Shown here piece after piece: positions 34,511-41,975 of a DNA stretch of 64,000 bases. The notes below the pieces were generated by a model. It had not been told where the DNA came from and ran no database searches. It saw only the letters and a list, made by a program, of their open reading frames with translations. The position numbers and the translations under genes are program-made. Position 1 is the stretch's first letter. Every line of letters begins with the position of its first letter. This stretch comes from Streptomyces sp. NBC_00178. Its GTDB lineage: Bacteria > Actinomycetota > Actinomycetes > Streptomycetales > Streptomycetaceae. The stretch is from positions 4,555,501 through 4,619,500 of the forward strand of contig NZ_CP108143.1 in assembly GCF_036206005.1 (NCBI RefSeq), read 5' to 3'.

Positions 34511-34607
34511 CGCTCCACCCCTGTTGCGCTGTGACACCGATCACCCAGCACTGTGGAAGCTACCGCAGGGCACCGACAACAGGGGCGGGAAGCGGGGAAA
34601 GCGCTGC

Positions 34608-35324
34608 TCAGGTGCCGGGCTTGCGCCCGTAGACGAAGACGTCGTCGTTGTTCTTCAGCAGCTTCCAGTACGCCTTCGCGTCCGCCGGGCGCATGTTGAC
34701 GCAGCCGGCCGAGCCCGGGTTGTTGTACATGGACTTGGTGACCGAGTGGAACGCCTGCCCGCCGTCGAAGAACTGGGCGTACGGCATGCTGACGTCGTAG
34801 AGCGTCGACCAGTGGTCGATGTTGCGCCAGTAGATCTTCTTCGAGCCGGTCCGCGTCTCGGCGCCGTTGCGTCCCGTGCGCACCGGCACGGGACCGTACT
34901 TCAGCTTCGCCCCGTCCTGGATCCAGCTCAGCTGCCTGGTCAGGTCGACGCAGGCGATCCGGCCCTTGTTCGTCGGGCAGTTCTTCGCCGCGTTGGGGTT
35001 CTTCCCCGCAGCCTTCTGCGCGGTGATCGTCTTCATCGTGCGCCAGGTGACCGGGCCCGCGTAGCCGGCCGCCGGGGTGATGCCCTTGGACGCCTGGAAC
35101 GACCGGATGGCGGTGCAGTCCGCCGTGGACTGCCGCCCGTCGACGGGCCGCTTCAGGTACTTCTCGACCTGCTTCTGGTACGGACCGGTCCCCGCCGAGC
35201 AGGACGCGGCCTGCGCGGACGTCCCGGTGCCCAGGACCAGGGCGGGCGCCGCCACCAGTCCCGCGACCGACAGGACGGCTCCGCGCCGTGTCCGTATGCC
35301 GCCCGTCTTCTTCAAGATTCCCAT
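34608..35324 (-). CDS. Secreted L,D-transpeptidase (PG-binding + YkuD)
   Basis: A 238-residue exported peptidoglycan cross-linking enzyme. Twin-Arg-rich N-terminus and hydrophobic core with AQA cleavage near 39; a peptidoglycan-binding-like region with several Cys (42, 70, 116, 125) that may form disulfides; then the YkuD domain with His193 and catalytic Cys208 in SAGC. It shares the WSTLYDVSMPYAQFFDGGQAFH block with the lipoprotein L,D-transpeptidase at 4206-5081 (VSTLYDTPMPYAMFFSGGQAVH), but has Ala where that one has His before GC. Lies downstream of nothing obvious; own start with GGGGAG site. Confidence 0.9.
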   Translation of the reverse strand: MGILKKTGGIRTRRGAVLSVAGLVAAPALVLGTGTSAQAASCSAGTGPYQKQVEKYLKRPVDGRQSTADCTAIRSFQASKGITPAAGYAGPVTWRTMKTITAQKAAGKNPNAAKNCPTNKGRIACVDLTRQLSWIQDGAKLKYGPVPVRTGRNGAETRTGSKKIYWRNIDHWSTLYDVSMPYAQFFDGGQAFHSVTKSMYNNPGSAGCVNMRPADAKAYWKLLKNNDDVFVYGRKPGT

Positions 35325-35412
35325 GTACGCCTGCTCCCCTTCACGCCGTCCGCGGTAAGTGACTCCGTCTGTTGGACGTGTGCCGGGGCGCTGCGGTTGT
35401 GGCCGGAAGGTC

Positions 35413-36720
35413 TCAGTTGTGCATAGCCGGTACGGTTCCCGCCCTCATGCGCTCGCTCCGCGCCGCCCTGGTGCCGAACAGGGTGATCGACAGCACGCCG
35501 AGGACCGCCAGGAGACCCAGCGCGACCGTGCCGGCCCAGCCGCCGGCGTGGAAGGCGACCGCGCCGAGCGTGCCGCCCGCGCTGGAGCCGAGGTAGTAGG
35601 CGGACTGGTACAGCGCCGATGCCTGCGCCCGGCCCGTCGTCGCCGTACGGCTGACCGACGACGAGGCGACGGCGTGTCCGGCGAAGAACCCGGCCGTGAT
35701 CAGGACGAGGCCCGCCAGGACCGCGGCGAGCTGGCCGGCGAGCGTGAGCAGCAGACCCGCGGCCGTCGTCGACACGGCGAGGTAGAGCGCCCCGCGGCGG
35801 CCCAGCCGGGCGACCAGCCTGCCGGCGCCGGCGGAGGAGAGCGTACCGACGAGGTAGACCAGGAAGATCGACCCGACGACGCCCTGCGGAAGGCTGAAGG
35901 GCTCCTCGGTGAGCCGGTAGCCGATCACGGTGTAGACCGCGCCGAAGACCGTCATGAACAGCGCGCCGATCGCGTACAGCCGCCGCAGCAGCGGATCGGA
36001 GAGGTGGCCGGTGACCGTCTTCGCCAGGGCCCTCGGGTTGAGCGAGGACGGGGTGAAGTGCCGGGCGGCGGGGATCATGAAGTGGAAGGCGACCGCACAG
36101 GCCAGGGCGAGCAGACCGATGGCGCCGACCGCCACGCGCCAGCCCCACAGCTGGGTGAGCCATCCGGACAGCACGCGGCCGCTCATGCCGCCGATGCTGT
36201 TGCCCGCGACGAAGAGTCCGATGGCCGCCACCAGAGCCTTGGGCCGCACCTCCTCGGCCAGATACGCCATGGCCGACGCGGGCAGTCCCGCCAGCGCCGC
36301 GCCCTGGACCGCGCGCAGCGCGATCAGCCAGCCGAGCGACGGGGCGAAGGGCACGAGGAGCCCGATCACCACGGCGACCGCCAGCGAGGCGGTCATCATC
36401 TGCCGCCGCCCGAAGCGCTCGGACAGCGCGCTCAGCGGGAGGACGCACAGGGCCAGCCCGCCGGTGGCCGCGGAGACCGTCCAGCTCGCCTGCTCGGCCG
36501 TGGCGTGGAAGGACGCCGACACGGCGGGCAGCAGGGCCTGGGTGGAGTAGAGGAGGGCGAACGTGGCGATCCCCGCCACGAAGAGGGCGAAACTCATGCG
36601 CCGGTAGCCGTGGCCACCGGGTGCGAGGCGGTCCGGAGCGGTGGGCGAGACGGCTGCGGCGGAATACGGAACGGCGGCGTCCACCCTGACGGTGGACGCC
36701 CCGGTACTGGCAGGAGGCAT
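35413..36720 (-). CDS. MFS transporter
   Basis: A 435-residue major-facilitator protein with 12 predicted membrane segments. The loop motif LSALSERFGRRQMM after segment 2 and RLVARLGRRGALY in the second half are MFS A-like motifs. Similar Streptomyces proteins are annotated as arabinose or drug efflux type exporters; substrate unknown. ATG 36720 is 6 nt from a TACGTT hexamer, so transcription may be leaderless. It is divergent from a LysR gene, with a palindrome between them, which implies LysR control. Confidence 0.87.
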   Translation of the reverse strand: MPPASTGASTVRVDAAVPYSAAAVSPTAPDRLAPGGHGYRRMSFALFVAGIATFALLYSTQALLPAVSASFHATAEQASWTVSAATGGLALCVLPLSALSERFGRRQMMTASLAVAVVIGLLVPFAPSLGWLIALRAVQGAALAGLPASAMAYLAEEVRPKALVAAIGLFVAGNSIGGMSGRVLSGWLTQLWGWRVAVGAIGLLALACAVAFHFMIPAARHFTPSSLNPRALAKTVTGHLSDPLLRRLYAIGALFMTVFGAVYTVIGYRLTEEPFSLPQGVVGSIFLVYLVGTLSSAGAGRLVARLGRRGALYLAVSTTAAGLLLTLAGQLAAVLAGLVLITAGFFAGHAVASSSVSRTATTGRAQASALYQSAYYLGSSAGGTLGAVAFHAGGWAGTVALGLLAVLGVLSITLFGTRAARSERMRAGTVPAMHN

Positions 36721-36726
36721 ACGTCG

Positions 36727-36732
36727 AACGTA
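36727..36732 (-). promoter_or_regulatory. -10 hexamer, MFS transporter promoter
   Basis: TACGTT on the minus strand, 6 nt before ATG 36720. Confidence 0.45.
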
Positions 36733-36743
36733 GGACTCAGGAC

Positions 36744-36764
36744 TTCATGCGTCCAATGCATGAA
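36744..36764. promoter_or_regulatory. LysR-type operator in MFS/LysR divergent region
   Basis: TTCATGC-N7-GCATGAA, a perfect 7-bp inverted repeat. It holds the T-N11-A spacing of LysR boxes and lies between both -10 elements, so it can serve both promoters. Confidence 0.7.
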
Positions 36765-36769
36765 ACCCT

Positions 36770-36775
36770 CATAAT
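36770..36775 (+). promoter_or_regulatory. -10 hexamer, leaderless LysR promoter
   Basis: CATAAT, 7 nt before ATG 36783. Confidence 0.55.
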
Positions 36776-36782
36776 CGTTCCC

Positions 36783-37736
36783 ATGGCGCATCAACACAGC
36801 TCACAGCCCAGGCTGTCACCGGGTAGTAACGAAGAAGACATCCGCGCCGTGCTCGCGCCCCGCCTGGCGTACTTCGAGGCGGTGGCCCGGCACGAGCACG
36901 TCACGCGGGCCGCGCAGGAGCTCGGCGTCCCCCAGTCCACGCTGTCGCGCGCCATCGTGCGGCTCGAGGAGGACCTGGGCGTCGCCCTGTTCGCCCGGAG
37001 CGGCCGCACCGTCTCCCTCACGCCCGCGGGGCGCACCTTCCTCACCTCCGCCGAACGCGCCCTGGCGGAGGTGGAGAAGGCGGCCGACTCCGTGCGCGCC
37101 GACGCCGACCCCACGGCGGGCAAGGTCGCCTTCGGCTTCCTGCACACGCTGGGTTCCGAGACCGTGCCCGCCCTGATCCGGGCCTTCCGCGCCGACCACC
37201 CCAACGTCCGGTTCCAACTCGTGCAGAACTACGGCGAGGCGATGATCGAGCGACTGCGGGCGGGCGGGCTCGACCTCTGCCTGACCTCACCCGTACCGGA
37301 CGCCCCCGACCTCGTCACCCGGCGCCTGGACGAACAGCGGCTGCGCCTCGTCGTGCCCGACGACCACCGGCTCGCGAGTCGTCGCAGGGTCCGCCTCGCC
37401 GAGGCCGCGGACGAGACGTTCGTCACCCTCGAACCCGGCTACGGGCTCCGGCGGATCACCGACGACCTCTGCGCCGAGGCCGGCTTCACCCCGCGGATCG
37501 CCTTCGAGGGCGAGGAGGCCGAGACCCTGCGCGGCCTGGTCGCGGCCGGGCTCGGCGTCGCCCTGCTCCCGCCGCCCGCCGTCCCCAGGCCGTCGGTGGT
37601 GGAGCTGGCGGTGACCTCGCCCCGCGCGGCCAGGGAGATCGGGGTCGCCTGGCTGGACGGACACCCCGACACTCCGCCGGTGGCCGCCTTCAAGCAGTTC
37701 CTGCTGTCGCGGAGGGGAAGCCTGCTGCCGGACTGA
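36783..37736 (+). CDS. LysR family transcriptional regulator
   Basis: A 317-residue LysR protein. The winged HTH is at about 20-80 (LAYFEAVARHEHVTRAAQELGVPQSTLSRAI, then VALFARSGRTVSLTPAG), followed by a type-2 periplasmic-binding-like effector domain (VAFGFLHTLGSETVPALIRAF). ATG 36783 rather than the earlier in-frame ATG at 36747: a CATAAT hexamer ends 7 nt before it, and the earlier start would lie inside the operator. The divergent MFS transporter is the obvious target. Confidence 0.9.
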   Translation: MAHQHSSQPRLSPGSNEEDIRAVLAPRLAYFEAVARHEHVTRAAQELGVPQSTLSRAIVRLEEDLGVALFARSGRTVSLTPAGRTFLTSAERALAEVEKAADSVRADADPTAGKVAFGFLHTLGSETVPALIRAFRADHPNVRFQLVQNYGEAMIERLRAGGLDLCLTSPVPDAPDLVTRRLDEQRLRLVVPDDHRLASRRRVRLAEAADETFVTLEPGYGLRRITDDLCAEAGFTPRIAFEGEEAETLRGLVAAGLGVALLPPPAVPRPSVVELAVTSPRAAREIGVAWLDGHPDTPPVAAFKQFLLSRRGSLLPD

Positions 37737-37783
37737 TCCGCGCGCCGGGTCGCCCGACCCCGGCGCCGCGCCCCCTCGCGCCC

Positions 37784-38539
37784 TCAGTGCCGCAGCGACC
37801 GCCCGAACCCCGCCGCGAGGGGCATCCGCAGGCCCAGCGGAGGGGGAGCGGCGAAGGCGTCGGCGACGGGGCGGGCGTACGACCGGGCGAACAGTGAACC
37901 CCGTATGAAGTCCGCGGCCAGCGCCATCACCTCGGACCGGTGCTGACGCAGGGCGTGGCCGTCGGAGTGGACCTCGAACCGGCAGGTGTCCCGGTTGGCC
38001 TTCTTGGCCCGCTCGGCCAGCCGGTAGGAGAGCTCAGGGCTCGACCGGGCGTCGTTCGTTCCGTGCACGATCAGCACCCGGCGCCCGGCCAGGTGCTTCA
38101 CCGGTTCGGGCTCGGCGGGTCCGTCGGGAAGCCAGGGTGCCATCGCCAGCACGGAGTTGACGGCGGTGTGCCCCGCGCCGCGCAGGGCGGCCCGGCCTCC
38201 CATCCCGTGCCCGACGAGGCAGACGGGGACGTCGCCGTAGCGGCGCACGACCTCGTCCGCCGCCCACTGCGCGTCGGCCACCGGGTCGGCACCGGTGTTC
38301 CAGCCGCGGCTGCGGTAGCGCACGACGTGCACGGCGAGCCCGTCCTCGCGGCCCGCCCCGGCCAGGGTCCGGGCAAGGGGCAGCTGGGCCGCGTACGACA
38401 GGGCGGAAGGGCGGCGGCGGGAGTCGGTCTCGCCGTCGGGGAGCAGCAGGACCACTCCGCTGACCTCGGGTGTTGCTCCGGCCGTGTGAACGGCCCGTCC
38501 CAGCCTGGCGGCAGGCAGGGGAAGTGCGCGCTGTGCCAT
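37784..38539 (-). CDS. Alpha/beta-hydrolase fold protein without nucleophile Ser
   Basis: A 251-residue alpha/beta-hydrolase. The fold elements are clear: VVLLLPDGE, VRYRSRGWN, the nucleophile-elbow region VCLVGHGMGGRAAL, VLIVHGTNDARSSPE (acid) and HSDGHALRQH (His). The elbow has GHGMG where active hydrolases have G-x-S-x-G, so the catalytic Ser is a Gly; the codon reads GGG on the coding strand. The protein may therefore be inactive, non-hydrolytic, or use another residue. The ATG is 6 nt after a CACTGT hexamer. It is divergent from adenosine deaminase. Confidence 0.8.
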   Translation of the reverse strand: MAQRALPLPAARLGRAVHTAGATPEVSGVVLLLPDGETDSRRRPSALSYAAQLPLARTLAGAGREDGLAVHVVRYRSRGWNTGADPVADAQWAADEVVRRYGDVPVCLVGHGMGGRAALRGAGHTAVNSVLAMAPWLPDGPAEPEPVKHLAGRRVLIVHGTNDARSSPELSYRLAERAKKANRDTCRFEVHSDGHALRQHRSEVMALAADFIRGSLFARSYARPVADAFAAPPPLGLRMPLAAGFGRSLRH

Positions 38540-38613
38540 GACAGAACAGTGTCAGAAGGGCAGGTGTATGCCACCCGGCTTCGCGGTCACTGTTACGCAT
38601 CGGCACTCGGCAT

Positions 38614-38625
38614 CTACGCGCGTAG
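38614..38625 (+). promoter_or_regulatory. Nucleoside-regulon operator copy 4 (add)
   Basis: Exact CTACGCGCGTAG preceded by CAT, 4 nt before the TAGAGT -10 at 38630-38635, i.e. in the promoter spacer. Confidence 0.82.
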
Positions 38626-38629
38626 GCGT

Positions 38630-38635
38630 TAGAGT
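38630..38635 (+). promoter_or_regulatory. -10 hexamer, leaderless add promoter
   Basis: TAGAGT, 6 nt before ATG 38642. Confidence 0.6.
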
Positions 38636-38641
38636 GCCCGA

Positions 38642-39796
38642 ATGACGAGCCAGACCCGGAATGTCCCCGGCCCCGAACAGATCCGCCGCGCACCCAAGGT
38701 GCTGCTCCACGACCACCTCGACGGCGGCCTCCGCCCCGGCACGATCGTCGAACTGGCTCTGGCGCAGGGTTACGACGCGCTCCCCGAGACCGAGCCCGAC
38801 AAGCTGGGCGTCTGGTTCCGTGAGGCGGCCGACTCCGGTTCCCTGGAGCGCTACCTGGAGACCTTCGCCCACACCTGTGCCGTCATGCAGACCCGCGACG
38901 CGCTGTTCCGGGTGGCCGCGGAGTGCGCGGAGGACCTCGCGGAGGACGGAGTCGTCTACGCCGAGGTGAGGTACGCCCCCGAGCAGCACCTCACGGACGG
39001 TCTGACCCTGGAAGAGGTCGTCGAGGCGGTCAACGACGGCTTCCGCGAAGGTGAGCGCAGGGCCCGGGAGAACGGCCACCGCATCCGTGTGGGCGCCCTC
39101 CTGACCGCCATGCGGCACGCCGCGCGCTCCCTGGAGATCGCCGAACTCGCCAACCGCTACCGCGACATGGGCGTCGTCGGCTTCGACATCGCGGGCGCGG
39201 AGGCGGGCTTCCCTCCCACGCGGCACCTGGACGCGTTCGAGTACCTCAAGCGCGAGAACAACCACTTCACGATCCACGCGGGCGAGGCCTTCGGGCTGCC
39301 GTCCATCTGGCAGGCCCTGCAGTGGTGCGGAGCGGACCGGCTCGGCCACGGTGTGCGGATCATCGACGACATCGAGATCGCCGACGACGGCAGCGTGACC
39401 CTGGGCCGTCTCGCCTCCTACGTACGCGACAAGCGCATCCCGCTGGAGCTCTGCCCGACGTCGAACCTGCAGACGGGCGCGGCCGCCTCGTACGCCGAGC
39501 ACCCGATCGGGCTGCTGCGGAAGCTGCATTTCCGCGCCACGGTGAATACGGACAACCGGCTGATGAGCGGTACGAGCATGAGCCAGGAATTCGAGCGGCT
39601 GACCGAGACATTCGGATACACGCTCGACGACATGCAGTGGTTCACAGTCAATGCGATGAAATCAGCGTTCATTCCTTTCGATGAACGTCTGGCGATGATC
39701 AACGACGTCGTCAAGCCCGGTTACGCGGAGCTGAAATCCGAGTGGCTCTTCCGGCAGACGGCTGTCACCAGCGGTTCTTCCTCCTTCGCCGGCTGA
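38642..39796 (+). CDS. add: Adenosine deaminase
   Basis: A 384-residue zinc TIM-barrel enzyme converting adenosine/deoxyadenosine to inosine forms. Metal and catalytic residues are visible: LHDHLDGG (here HDHLDG for the common HxH), GFDIAGAE, FTIHAGEAFGLPS, RLGHGVRI and VNTDNRLMSG (late Asp). The leading HDHLDGGLRP variant is common to actinobacterial Add. Leaderless promoter with an exact regulon operator; a strong intrinsic terminator follows. It feeds inosine to the purine nucleoside phosphorylase at 52419-53243. Confidence 0.95.
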   Translation: MTSQTRNVPGPEQIRRAPKVLLHDHLDGGLRPGTIVELALAQGYDALPETEPDKLGVWFREAADSGSLERYLETFAHTCAVMQTRDALFRVAAECAEDLAEDGVVYAEVRYAPEQHLTDGLTLEEVVEAVNDGFREGERRARENGHRIRVGALLTAMRHAARSLEIAELANRYRDMGVVGFDIAGAEAGFPPTRHLDAFEYLKRENNHFTIHAGEAFGLPSIWQALQWCGADRLGHGVRIIDDIEIADDGSVTLGRLASYVRDKRIPLELCPTSNLQTGAAASYAEHPIGLLRKLHFRATVNTDNRLMSGTSMSQEFERLTETFGYTLDDMQWFTVNAMKSAFIPFDERLAMINDVVKPGYAELKSEWLFRQTAVTSGSSSFAG

Positions 39797-39807
39797 GTGA
39801 GCCGTAC

Positions 39808-39848
39808 GGAAAAGGCCGGGATCCTCGCGATCCCGGCCTTTTTCCGTG
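39808..39848 (+). terminator. Strong intrinsic terminator after add
   Basis: Stem AAAAGGCCGGGATC (39811-39824) with its complement at 39830-39843, loop of 5 nt, and a run of five T at the end, one of the few U-tract terminators in the window. Confidence 0.92.
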
Positions 39849-39930
39849 TCCCGGCATGTTTGCTGGAGGGGTATCGGCCCGACTACCTTGCAGAGCCGCT
39901 CACATCCCCTTCCCCAAGGATGCATTCCAC

Positions 39931-40236
39931 ATGAAGAAGTCTGCTGTCAGGACCCTCGGTGTCGCCGCTCTCGGTGCCGCTTTCGCCGCCGCCGGTGCGG
40001 GCAGTGCCTCCGCCGTCGCCGTGCCGCTGGACGCGGCGGCCGGCGCGCTGCCGGCCGACATCGCGCTGGACTCCGTGACCGACGCCCTGCCCGCCGTCCA
40101 GAAGGCGGCCGGCGGACTTCTCGACCACCAGCAGCAGCAGCGGGGCAGCAGCAACGACCTCTCGGCCCCGGGCACGAACCTGCTCGGCGGCCTGCCCGCC
40201 GGCGGCCTGACCGGCGTCCTGCCGATCGGCCGCTGA
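39931..40236 (+). CDS. Small secreted Ala-rich protein
   Basis: A 101-residue exported protein. MKKSAVRTLGVAALGAAFAAAGAGSASA is a signal peptide with cleavage near residue 28. The mature part has VPLDAAAGALPADIALDSVTDALP, a Gln run and a Gly/Leu-rich end (GGLPAGGLTGVLPIGR). It has the look of small Streptomyces secreted proteins of unknown role; a relative by composition lies at 46021-46446. AAGGA lies about 9 nt before the ATG. Confidence 0.7.
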   Translation: MKKSAVRTLGVAALGAAFAAAGAGSASAVAVPLDAAAGALPADIALDSVTDALPAVQKAAGGLLDHQQQQRGSSNDLSAPGTNLLGGLPAGGLTGVLPIGR

Positions 40237-40252
40237 ACCACCCGTACACGCA

Positions 40253-40289
40253 TGTGGGGCGCGCACCAGGTCACGGTGCGCGCCCCACA
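40253..40289. terminator. Bidirectional hairpin terminator
   Basis: Perfect 15-bp stem, TGTGGGGCGCGCACC at 40253-40267 and its complement at 40275-40289, loop of 7 nt, between converging genes. Confidence 0.87.
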
Positions 40290-40314
40290 GGTCGTGCCCC
40301 CGTGGTCTCCGGGG

Positions 40315-40518
40315 TCACCAGGCCGTCGTGGCCGGGGACTTCTCCGAGGGGAGCAGGATCCACAGGGCGAGGTAGAGCAGGAACTGGGGCCCCGGGAGCA
40401 GGCACGAGACCAGGAAGATGACGCGCATCGTCCCTGCGGAGGTGCCGAAGCGCCGTGCCAGCGCTGCGCACACACCACCGATCATGCGTCCCTCGACAGG
40501 GCGGGCAAGTGCGGCCAT
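40315..40518 (-). CDS. PspC-domain small membrane protein
   Basis: A 67-residue PspC-type protein: RMIGGVCAALARRFGTSAGTMRVIFLVSCLLPGPQFLLYLALWILLP, with one clear membrane segment. The motif GGVCAALA is family specific. PspC proteins sense envelope stress in other bacteria; here it is a stand-alone domain. ATG 40518 has GAAGGAG 8 nt upstream; the longer frame to 40536 lacks such a site. Confidence 0.87.
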   Translation of the reverse strand: MAALARPVEGRMIGGVCAALARRFGTSAGTMRVIFLVSCLLPGPQFLLYLALWILLPSEKSPATTAW

Positions 40519-40609
40519 GGTGGGCTCCTTCGTCAACCGTTCGGGGAGCTGCGCCGTCGCGCTCCCGGTACCTCCATGGTGACTCCGTCCAGGGGTACGA
40601 AGCGTCGCT

Positions 40610-41185
40610 CTACGGGGCGATCCCGACCCCGGTAATCGTCGGGGTCGATCCCTGAGGGGCCTCGCTCCGGAAGGTCCGGGTGCCGTTCCCGATCCGGGAC
40701 AGGTCCCCGGCGCCCGCCCGGTTGCCCCGGCGCAGCCGCGCCCGGCACAGCGGGACGACGAGCAGGTGGGCCAGCGCGACCCCGGCGGTGTTCAGCAGCA
40801 GCGAGTCGACGTCGACGACCTGTCCCGGCACCCCCGTCTGCCCCAGCTCGATCGCCATGGAGATCAGCGCGCCGGCGGCGACGGTACGGGCCAGCGACGC
40901 CCACGGGGACACCAGCAGCCGCCCGCCCGCCATCGGCAGCAGGACGCCCAGCGGCGCGAGCAGCAGGAGTCCCTTGCCGATGCGGCGCGCGGCCTCGGCA
41001 GGTCCCATGGCCAGGTCCGCCCTGATCCCGGCGAAGGGATGGAGGTTCGCCGCCGTCACCCAGGGCACGTCCAGCGGGCGCAGCGTCAGCCAGCCGACGA
41101 ACAGAAGGTGCGCGAGGAGGAGGAAGACCCCCGCCGCGCGGAAGCGGATGACGGCCCGGCCGTCCGAACTGTGACGCACGTACAC
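40610..41185 (-). CDS. VanZ-like membrane protein
   Basis: A 191-residue protein with about five membrane segments and VanZ-family features (HPFAGIRADL near residue 50, ISMAIELGQTGVPGQVVDVDSLLLNTAG). VanZ proteins alter teicoplanin sensitivity in enterococci, but most relatives have unknown function. The start is uncertain: GTG 41185 and GTG 41179 are both possible with no good ribosome site. It follows the AfsQ-linked lipoprotein gene by 140 bp. Confidence 0.75.
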   Translation of the reverse strand: MYVRHSSDGRAVIRFRAAGVFLLLAHLLFVGWLTLRPLDVPWVTAANLHPFAGIRADLAMGPAEAARRIGKGLLLLAPLGVLLPMAGGRLLVSPWASLARTVAAGALISMAIELGQTGVPGQVVDVDSLLLNTAGVALAHLLVVPLCRARLRRGNRAGAGDLSRIGNGTRTFRSEAPQGSTPTITGVGIAP

Positions 41186-41324
41186 CGAGACGCCACGAGC
41201 GGCAGGATCGGTTCCGCCTCCGTCCGTGAAGGCCCTGTGACGGGCACCACGGGCATCCCGTCCGGCGGGGCGGCGCGGGTTCCACGGCCGGTCCGGCGGG
41301 CCCGGCACCACCGGCGGGGCGGGC

Positions 41325-41975
41325 TCAGGGCCGCCCGGCCGCGCCCAGCGTGGGTACCTCGGCGGGGCGGGCCTTCGTGTCCGAGGTGCACAGATAGCCG
41401 CGCGGGGCGTAGTTCCCCGGTCCGCCGAGCAGCACGGAGCCGCCCGATCCGATGCCGTCGCTCTCCGTGAACGTGCAGACCACCTGGGCGAGGGCCTCGG
41501 ACGGCAGGTCCTCCGGCTGCTCACTGAGGCGCAGCGTGCCCTCCGGGTCGCCCTTGCGGGCCCCGGCGGCGCGCAGTCCCACCGGGACGTCGCTGGAGAA
41601 CCCCGCCCGACGCTCGTCCGCCGAGGGCTCGCGCTCCAGCTCGCCGAGCAGGGCCTGGGCGATCTGGAGCCGGTCGGACCGTGACTCGTCGAGCGCGACC
41701 GTGCGCTCGACCGTCGCGAGCTGCGAGGCGCAGAGCAGGTGGATCCGCAGCGAGACGCTTCCCGGCGGCGGCGCGGAGGCACCGGACGCGGCGGTGCGGC
41801 ACGGCATCCGCGACGGAGCCGCGCCCGCGTCGACCGGCACCGAGGTGGCGCGGATCCCGCAGCCCGAGGCCAGGGCCGCGCACGCCACGGCGACGGCCAG
41901 GGCGGCCGCGGCCCGGCGCCGGCCGCCCGTCGGACGGCCCCTCCGCGGCGCATGCGCCCGCTCGCTGCACGTCAC
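41325..41975 (-). CDS. AfsQ operon lipoprotein
   Basis: A 216-residue lipoprotein with Arg-rich start and lipobox LASGC (Cys near 39). The mature part has a GerMN-like look (SVSLRIHLLCASQLATVERTV, AQALLGELEREPSADERRAGFSSDVP), with Cys pairs. GTG 41975 overlaps the afsQ2 stop (GTGA), so it is coupled to the sensor kinase; an equivalent lipoprotein follows afsQ2 in S. coelicolor. It may act as an extracytoplasmic accessory of AfsQ2, an inference from position. Confidence 0.8.
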   Translation of the reverse strand: MTCSERAHAPRRGRPTGGRRRAAAALAVAVACAALASGCGIRATSVPVDAGAAPSRMPCRTAASGASAPPPGSVSLRIHLLCASQLATVERTVALDESRSDRLQIAQALLGELEREPSADERRAGFSSDVPVGLRAAGARKGDPEGTLRLSEQPEDLPSEALAQVVCTFTESDGIGSGGSVLLGGPGNYAPRGYLCTSDTKARPAEVPTLGAAGRP

